Shown here: positions 58,138 to 64,000 of the stretch, piece after piece | How the letters are laid out: the number at the start of each line of letters is the position of its first letter | Numbering within the stretch: position 1 is the first letter of the stretch | Notes under the pieces: generated by a model | Databases searched by the model: none | What the model saw: the letters and a program-made list of their open reading frames with translations, nothing else | Told to the model about the DNA's origin: nothing | From: Syngnathus acus | Taxonomy: Eukaryota > Chordata > Actinopteri > Syngnathiformes > Syngnathidae | Length of the DNA stretch: 64,000 nt | Direction: 5' to 3' | NCBI RefSeq assembly: GCF_901709675.1 | Contig: NC_051092.1 | Location: forward strand, 3,104,491 to 3,168,490 | Position numbers and translations under genes: made by a program

Positions 58138-58251
58138 CTAAAAGAAAATTCACAACATATGCAAGAGGGCCAAAAGCCCAGACGAGACCTTGAGTCGGGG
58201 AGTAAACAGCCTCGGCGGTTCCCATAATGTAACCTCCTCCGACCCATGTCG
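58138..58251 (-). CDS. slc5a7-like: slc5a7-like copy B exon 2
   Basis: 114 nt. It encodes [20 protein letters not shown] then [19 protein letters not shown], matching human [17 protein letters not shown] of CHT1 closely. Acceptor TTTCAG, donor GTGAGT. Confidence 0.92.
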
Positions 58252-58313
58252 CTGAAAGGTGAAAAAAAAAATATATATATAGCATCTAAGTGACCAAAAA
58301 AAAAAAATCTTAC

Positions 58314-58497
58314 CTGTCATGGTAAAAACTCCAATCACGACGTTGATGTTGCGACCCCCAACGATGGCGACTTCGCTCTTTTTGCCCGTGCATTTCTTCT
58401 CCACTTTCTTGGATTTGCGTGAGGCCAAGATGCCAGTTAGCAGAATAACGGCATAAAAGGCAATCACAGCCACAAGTCCACCCACATGCACTGCCAT
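58314..58497 (-). CDS. slc5a7-like: slc5a7-like copy B exon 1 (start codon)
   Basis: 184 nt from ATG at 58495-58497 (ATGGC context). It encodes MAVHVGGLVAVIAFYAVILL and TGILASRKSKK, a first membrane helix, then [19 protein letters not shown]. Human CHT1 starts [20 protein letters not shown], so the start is secure. Confidence 0.92.
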
Positions 58498-58672
58498 GCT
58501 CGAATGACAATAACAACATATATTGCATTTCAACTAGGTACTTTTTAATCAACTTTCTAGCTTATTTAAAAAAGGAGGGCGGGGTGCTTATCTAACATGA
58601 CACACCCATGAAAACCTGCTCGTCCATGCAGAGTCGTCTGATGCCGTGTGTCGCGTCTCGTCCCCAGCCGTT

Positions 58673-58800
58673 CAAAGTCAAAGTCAAAGTCAAAGTCTGC
58701 TTTATTGTCAATTTCTTCACATGCCAAGACGCACAAAGAGATCGAAATTACGTTCCCACTATCCCACGGTGACAAGACATAGAACACAATATACATACAC
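58673..58800. mobile_element. interspersed repeat with (AAAGTC)n head
   Basis: Begins with tandem CAAAGT units and continues CTGCTTTATTGTCAATTTCT, TCACATGCCAAGACGCACAA and ATTACGTTCCCACTATCCCA, a sequence type frequent in fish genomes and usually assigned to LINE-related 3' ends. Family not assigned. Confidence 0.45.
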
Positions 58801-59134
58801 ACCCTATACAGGTGCCGGCCAGTCAATTAGAATATTATTATTTCAGTAATTGCATTTCTTTTGATATATATAAGTGACAACTAAATTAAGGGAATTAAAA
58901 CGTTACTTTTTACCCATACAATTTAGATTTCACACATGCAGCTATAAATTCATCTTGGCTTGAATTGAAACAAAAAAAAATAAGGTATGCATAACACGTT
59001 TCTAAACTAGCAATTTGCGACGAGCTCCTTTTTGAATAATCCGTTTCTCTAAAATATATAAGCGTGCTACTTGTCAATAAAATAAAATCTCGCTTAAAGG
59101 CCAGGTAAACATAAATGGTTATGTACCCGAGGCT

Positions 59135-59171
59135 ATATATATATATATATACACTATATATATATATATAT
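59135..59171. repeat. (TA)n tracts
   Basis: Two TA runs separated by CAC. A possible recombination partner for the TA tract at the copy A junction. Confidence 0.9.
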
Positions 59172-59312
59172 AATGAACAATTGTGCACGTATACGACCCT
59201 TGGAATATTCTTGTATTGCCCTCTGCTGCTCTAACCTAGTCACTCATTACAGTTTCATTAAATGTCTCGCAACAGAAGAATGCAAGAGCAATGCATCCAA
59301 CAATGTGTGACT

Positions 59313-59400
59313 ACAGTGGTACCTCTACTTACGAACTTAACTGGTCCCACGATCGGGTTTGTAAGTAGAAACATGTGCAAATAGAAGCAAGTTTTCCATA
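59313..59400. mobile_element. hAT-like MITE end
   Basis: Starts ACAGTGGTACCTCTACTTAC and continues with GGTTTGTAAGTAGAAA, resembling non-autonomous hAT elements with CAGTGGTACCTCTACTTACG ends. The second end was not located, so it is annotated as a fragment. Confidence 0.45.
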
Positions 59401-59801
59401 GGAATCTTTTTTTTTTTAAAGTCAATTTGACGTTGTTTTCTATAGGAATCCATTTTTTAAGTCAATTTGACATGCACGCTAGTTATTTGTGCAAAATAAA
59501 TACTCAAGTCACATAAGTAATTATTATATATTTTATCAAGTAAAATTTCCAAAAGGCATGGCATTTCTTGATAGAACACATTTCATACACAAGGCAGCCA
59601 CCCAAAGCATTTACAAACAGGACATCTGAAGACGAACCCAAATGTCTTCAGCATACAGAACAAAAACAATGGAAGTGACCTTAACTATTCAAATACTTGC
59701 AATGTTCTTGTATCGCCCTCTGCTGCTCCAACCTTGTCATTACAGTTTCAATAATATCTCAACAGAACGCAAGAGCAATGTATCCAACATTGTGTGACGA
59801 T

Positions 59802-59807
59802 TTTATT
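59802..59807 (-). terminator. candidate polyadenylation signal, slc5a7-like copy C
   Basis: AATAAA on the minus strand about 440 nt after the copy C stop codon, at the same place as in copy B. Confidence 0.4.
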
Positions 59808-60243
59808 CTGCGACAGTACAATTATGAATGAATAGCCTAGCATTTAAACACTGAAAACGTAGAAAAGGCCAGTAGGAAATAACGGTCTGGGGAGAACAAT
59901 GGTAGTTCTGAGTGCAAAAAGGTCCAATAGCATTTAACTAGGTCAGAGATTAGGAATACAATGCCCTCAACTGGATAGTTTGTAGGAATGGGTGTGAAGG
60001 AAAAAAGCCTTTGGATAAAATACGGCTTCCGACATTCACGTCGGAATGCTGACATTTAAACAGTTACTTGAAAATGTGCGTCTTGAAGAGCCTCTTTTGT
60101 TTCAGTACGCATACGCAGATCAAAACTGTGGGCTCGCGGAGACGGCAATATTCAATAGTTTGTAGAAGAAACTACAGCGTAGAAAATATGTACGAATGTG
60201 TGCACTAATATGCATAAATTAGGCTTTGGCATATAGTGTGCGC

Positions 60244-60768
60244 CTATAACGCCGTGTTAAAAACATAATTCTTTTCTTCATTCAACGTTTGTAGTGGTCT
60301 TTCATACTCTTCTTTTACTACCCTTTGCTTGTTGAACGCATCCAACACATCCCAGGACTGAGGAATGAGCTGGCGAGCGAAGGCCAGCTCGACCAGCCAG
60401 GATACGAGAACGACAGCCGCCAGGGAAATGAACGCAATCAGAGTCCGGAAGGGAAAGTACTGCGTGATGACGTCATCCCGTTCCCTCCAACCCGGGAAGA
60501 GCAGCACAGGCGGGATGCCGAGCGCGGGCTCGCCGCTCAGCCCGCGCAGCAGCAGAGCTATCACGTAGCCGCTGATGGCGCCGTAGCAGTTGGCCACTCG
60601 GAGGTGCACCACACAAAACAACTGAGGGGTCACGATGCAGTAGAGCAGGTCGGTAGCCAGCAGCCAGAGCGCAAGGATGCTGCTCTTGTTGAAGGCCAGA
60701 CCCGTTCCAGCAAGGCCCACCAGGAGCACACTTATCTGGATCACCCACTTTAGCTCCCTATCCGATGC
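60244..60768 (-). CDS. slc5a7-like: slc5a7-like copy C exon 8 (last exon)
   Basis: 525 nt ending TAG. It encodes [20 protein letters not shown] through helices [20 protein letters not shown] and [20 protein letters not shown] to [15 protein letters not shown] and the C-terminus NYVFNTAL. Confidence 0.93.
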   Translation of the reverse strand, partial: ASDRELKWVIQISVLLVGLAGTGLAFNKSSILALWLLATDLLYCIVTPQLFCVVHLRVANCYGAISGYVIALLLRGLSGEPALGIPPVLLFPGWRERDDVITQYFPFRTLIAFISLAAVVLVSWLVELAFARQLIPQSWDVLDAFNKQRVVKEEYERPLQTLNEEKNYVFNTAL

Positions 60769-63700
60769 CTACAGAAGACAAAAAAAAAATGACCCAGAAC
60801 TAACACCCACACACTCACACACACACACACCTGCTTTCTCAAAGACGTCTTGTATATGTTTTGGGTGAACATGGACGCCGACGACAGCAATGTTGAGTCC
60901 ATGGAGGACATCACCGCCGCTGCTAAGGCGCCAATGCCTAACACGGCCACCCAGTCGGGTGTGATGTAGCACAGAGCCAATGGCAGGACATTCCCTGCCT
61001 CCCCACGATCATAAGGTGGCGGTAGGCCGTACTCTGTCTGGTTCCAGTCTTACAGAGAGGGAAAAGAAATGATGGTCAATTATCTACGAGGCTGTGTTAA
61101 TGATCACATTAAAGTGAGAAGACAAACTGTCTCTTAATGATATTTCTTTCAAGTTAAACTTGAATTCTGAGGTGAAAACTCCCATGGTGCTTAGCTCGTC
61201 ACTTTGGCACTAATTTGGCTGATAAGAGAACCTGCGGATCAGTGCTCCCTCTTATTTTTCAAGTGTCTGTGCAAACACACAAGCTCCCTGTGCACACTGT
61301 GCAACACCAGATTAAATAAATAAATAAAATATTGTCAATATTGAAATCGGATTTTGTTTTGTGTGATAGCTCGTTCCTTTTCTGCAATAATGTAGCGATC
61401 CCCTGTCCCATCTTGAGTCTTTGTACGCGGGAACACTGATGAGGATTGCCCGTTAACACGGGGTGTCCGGTTACCGCTGCCTCCGTGTTACACGAGATGC
61501 GCGTTTGCCGTACCTGCGGATGCTGCCGCAGCTCCGATGATCACCGACGGGATTCCCATCAAGAAAGCAGCGCCAGCGGCCGCAAAACAAGTAACCTGAG
61601 CCTTGGATGAGGAAGCCGCTGCCAAGATCCTCTGGTGCAAAGACTGGTAGGCCAGTCCACCTAAAGCCTGTAACATAATAACGTTTGTCAAGCGCATCAG
61701 TGACGGTTACAGTTACTAAATATATAACATGTACCGACAAATTATATTTACACGGCTGCGCCGGCTAAATATATGTACGCCTGTTTCGGAGCTCAGGTTA
61801 CTCATTTTCGCTGAGAGGCTTGAGTGCAGAGACGCAATTCACAAAGTTAGCTGTAGGGGGGGCAAGAGCAAGAAAAACTGGCAGAGAAGTTACGCTCGAT
61901 GTTTCTGGTGGACTTTTTTAGTGCTCCTGGAAATTGTGGAGACCTACACAGATGTTAGCACGCAGCGACATCCTACAAAAGAAACAATCACAAAAATCAA
62001 ATAAGCAAAATATCTGACCAAAATGAGAAAGTCATCTGTCCATTTCCCTGCATCCTCAAACTTCACCTCTCCGATCCACGAGTGGACGCTTGAATGGTTG
62101 AGTTGGGCCGTTTGTACCAAGTCAGTCACCACAGGACTGAGGATCATGAACGGTATACAGAGCCACTAAAACACAAAAACAAACATTTGTTAGTCAGTCA
62201 ATCTTCAGTGAACGCCTTCAATCGCACGACCTTTGCGCCCAACCTCGATGGCTCACCAGGCTGACAAATATGAACGACAATTGGATGATATCAGTGTATG
62301 CAACCGCGTAGAGGCCTCCTAAAAATGTATAAATGATGGAGACGGCCGCAGAGATAAGAATGGAGATTGTCGATGAGAGATCCAGGATGATGCTCATGGT
62401 TGCCCCTGGAAATTACACACACACACACACACACACGAAGAAACCACCAGATCAGCAACACTGAACCGTCATATTTGAATATGGAAAATAAAAAATTAAA
62501 AATAAATGACGAACCCAGAGCGGCAAGGATGCAGGCCACCCACAAAATATCACTGATCAAAGCAGGAATCAAAATTGCCGTCGTGAACAATTGGCCGTAG
62601 CGGTTCTGAAATGGGTCCAACATAGTCACGTAGCGTTTGGACCTCATTTGTTTGGCAAAAAACAATCCTCCTTGAAAAGACAGAAAGCATAGCAAAGTGA
62701 AGACAAATTTTTTTTTTTTTTAAAATAAACAGCCTGGAGTTATTTCATAGTCAAACTTGGCAAAATATTGACTAAATGTTCATCAATCTTTGAACAGGGT
62801 TCAAGTTACAAAGGAAGGCCAATTAAAATCAGTACAGAGGGAAGGGGGCGGGGCTTCGTCATAGAAACGATCCACATGCATTCATCCTAAAGAATGAATT
62901 ATTTTTTTTATTATTTCACCGCTAATGATTCCTCTTTTATAAGGCACGTGCGTTTGAGGGAGGAGAAGGCCAAGTTTATCTGCTGAGATAAATACGCCTA
63001 CGTGACCTTCAACGTCTCGGCCCAACAGCTACTTTCATAATATTTAAATCCGATTAGCTTTGTTGTTATCGTGTGGTATTTTAGGTTATAGAAAGAGCAC
63101 AAAAACTCTTTGTTGGTTGTCAAACGCATTTCATCTTATTCTTAATCGTCATTTTGACGAGCAAATGAGCATAATGCTGACGTCAAGGTGGAAACGTTAT
63201 TAAAATAAATAATAATAAAAAAATGAAAGATCCTCCCAAGTGTCGAATCAGAGTGGCTGACAAAAAGCCCAGGTACTGCTGTCGAGAATTCGGGGCTCTC
63301 CGGACGTCCCTCACATGAGCTGCTTTTTGACCTTAAAGTAGCAGGAGAGTTTTATTCTTGGGGATTTGGTTTCCATTGAGCAACTCCGAGCTTTTCATTA
63401 GGATGGTCAAATGACTTAAGGGGGGAAAGTGTGGGGGGGGCAAGTCTATTTTGGAAGAGCTGCCGATGACATCCAAAAAACACTTTTTGAATCCTTCATC
63501 AGGTATTAACATGTCACATGACCCTAAAAGCTGAGCCCCGTGATCCACCACACAGCCACTGGCGTAAAGGATCATAAAAGGACACAGTGCTTTCTGGTTA
63601 TACGTGATCAAATGCAAGATTTTTTTTGTCTTCTGTTCGATTAAAAACAATGCAATATAAGCTGAATTTATTGGACTTAATAAGCCAACAATAATCATTC

Positions 63701-64000
63701 ATTATAAACAAACTTTTCTGAATCAGTTGAGTCCCACTTTAGATACTCACCTAAAAGAAAATTCAAAACATATGCAAGAGGGCCAAAAGCCCAGACGAGA
63801 CCTTGAGCCGGGGAGTAAACAGCCTCGGCGGTTCCCATAATGTAACCTCCTCCGACCCATGTCGCTGAAAGGAGAAAAAAAAAATATATATAGCATCTAA
63901 GTGACCAAAAAAAAAAAAAAAAATCTTACCTGTCATGGTAAAAACTCCAATCACGACGTTGATGTTGCGACCCCCAACGATGGCGACTTCGCTCTTTATG
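60244..64000 (-). CDS. slc5a7-like: slc5a7-like choline transporter copy C, intact, partial at the window edge
   Basis: High-affinity choline transporter family (SLC5A7/CHT1), a multi-helix sodium solute symporter. Exons: 63930-64000 (exon 1, cut by the edge), 63751-63864, 62515-62670, 62257-62405, 62019-62165, 61514-61667, 60831-61048 and 60244-60768. All phases agree and no stop interrupts exons 2-8; with a full exon 1 like that of copy B the protein would be about 548 aa. Human SLC5A7 is 580 aa, the difference lying mainly in the shorter C-terminal tail. This is the only copy in the window with no visible defect, so it is the best candidate for the functional gene. It differs clearly from human CHT1, suggesting a second fish paralogue. 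Confidence 0.9.
60831..61048 (-). CDS. slc5a7-like: slc5a7-like copy C exon 7
   Basis: 218 nt. It encodes [20 protein letters not shown] and [20 protein letters not shown], then [20 protein letters not shown]. Several changes (S to C, N to D, S to A, S to T) are private to this copy. Its splice donor is embedded in a (GT)n repeat (CAG|GTGTGTGTGT). Confidence 0.93.
61514..61667 (-). CDS. slc5a7-like: slc5a7-like copy C exon 6
   Basis: 154 nt, open frame; encodes [20 protein letters not shown] and onward to [14 protein letters not shown]. Confidence 0.92.
62019..62165 (-). CDS. slc5a7-like: slc5a7-like copy C exon 5
   Basis: 147 nt; encodes [20 protein letters not shown] and then [20 protein letters not shown]. 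Phase 0 at both ends. Confidence 0.92.
62257..62405 (-). CDS. slc5a7-like: slc5a7-like copy C exon 4
   Basis: 149 nt; encodes [20 protein letters not shown] and the [10 protein letters not shown] transport segment. Confidence 0.92.
62515..62670 (-). CDS. slc5a7-like: slc5a7-like copy C exon 3
   Basis: 156 nt, open frame; encodes [20 protein letters not shown], then [20 protein letters not shown] and [12 protein letters not shown]. Lacks the insertion seen in copy B. Confidence 0.93.
62671..63750 (-). other. slc5a7-like copy C intron 2 with a private ~0.4-kb insert
   Basis: Aligns with copy B intron 2 on both sides, but about 63045-63440 is extra sequence with no match in copies A or B and no recognised element. 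The SINE of copy B is absent. Confidence 0.7.
63751..63864 (-). CDS. slc5a7-like: slc5a7-like copy C exon 2
   Basis: 114 nt; encodes [20 protein letters not shown] and [18 protein letters not shown], nearly identical to copy B exon 2. Confidence 0.92.
63930..64000 (-). CDS. slc5a7-like: slc5a7-like copy C exon 1, 3' part (cut by window edge)
   Basis: Reads [20 protein letters not shown] then MT before donor GTAAGA, as in copy B; the start codon lies beyond the right edge. Confidence 0.88.

Larger units (their letters stand above)
54675..58497 (-). pseudogene. slc5a7-like: slc5a7-like choline transporter copy B, eight exons with two frameshifts
   Basis: Exons on the minus strand: 58314-58497, 58138-58251, 56939-57095, 56691-56839, 56452-56598, 55945-56099, 55262-55479, 54675-55199. 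All splice sites are normal and, without the two extra bases, the exons would total 1,647 nt (548 aa plus stop), near human SLC5A7 at 580. The protein begins MAVHVGGLVAVIAFYAVILL. Exon 3 has GGG instead of GG at 57017-57019, giving a stop at 56974-56976; exon 6 has five A instead of four at 56015-56019. Both extra bases lie in short homopolymers, so assembly error is a real alternative to pseudogenisation. Copy B also carries a SINE in intron 2. Confidence 0.75.
58498..60243. other. spacer between copies B and C
   Basis: 1.7 kb holding the copy B 5' flank and the copy C 3' flank. It contains an interspersed repeat at 58673-58800, TA tracts near 59135-59171, a hAT-like MITE end at 59313, and a partial local duplication: about 59206-59311 resembles 59697-59803. 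The copy B promoter should lie within it, but no core element is convincing. Confidence 0.65.

Overview
The window is vertebrate nuclear DNA, almost certainly from a ray-finned (teleost) fish. The evidence is small conserved exons in long AT-rich introns, many CA/GT, ATCC and homopolymer microsatellites, a fish-type tRNA-derived SINE with an ATGG tail, hAT-like and TA-flanked MITE remnants, and a piece of LINE reverse transcriptase. The SINE resembles elements abundant in pipefish and seahorse genomes, but that placement is only a guess.

Region 1 (about 1-49,700, minus strand) is one large gene, the type 1 insulin-like growth factor receptor (igf1r; a or b paralogue not resolved). All 21 coding exons were placed by reading splice junctions and reading phase. 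Exon 1 (signal peptide) is at 49,589-49,688 and exon 21 (stop) at 1,683-2,178. The exons sum to 4,215 nt, an open frame of 1,404 codons plus stop. They encode, in order, signal peptide, L1, cysteine-rich and L2 domains, three FnIII domains with an RRRR furin site, one membrane helix, an NPEY juxtamembrane motif, a complete tyrosine kinase and a C-tail ending in the family motif. Intron 1 is 4.7 kb and holds a LINE fragment. Intron 2 is 29.5 kb and holds only repeats and unassigned sequence. The transcript's 3' UTR probably runs off the left edge.

Region 2 (about 51,100-64,000, minus strand) is a tandem array of three genes of the SLC5A7 high-affinity choline transporter family. Copy A (51,104-53,533) has intact exons 3-8 but no exons 1-2. 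Copy B (54,675-58,497) has all eight exons but one-base insertions in exons 3 and 6. Copy C (60,244 to beyond 64,000) is intact as far as visible and runs off the right edge in exon 1. A SINE with a 13-bp target-site duplication sits only in copy B intron 2, so it arrived after the duplications.

The receptor and the transporters lie on the same strand, about 1.4 kb apart, so the igf1r 5' flank is squeezed between its exon 1 and the 3' end of transporter copy A. The points most worth checking are: (i) a GC-AG intron after the receptor's membrane-segment exon, with an out-of-frame GT donor 4 nt downstream that would truncate the receptor before its kinase; (ii) the transporter array, where the headless copy A could be expressed only by splicing from copy B or C leader exons or from an unseen promoter; (iii) lineage changes in the receptor's C-tail and L1 domain.
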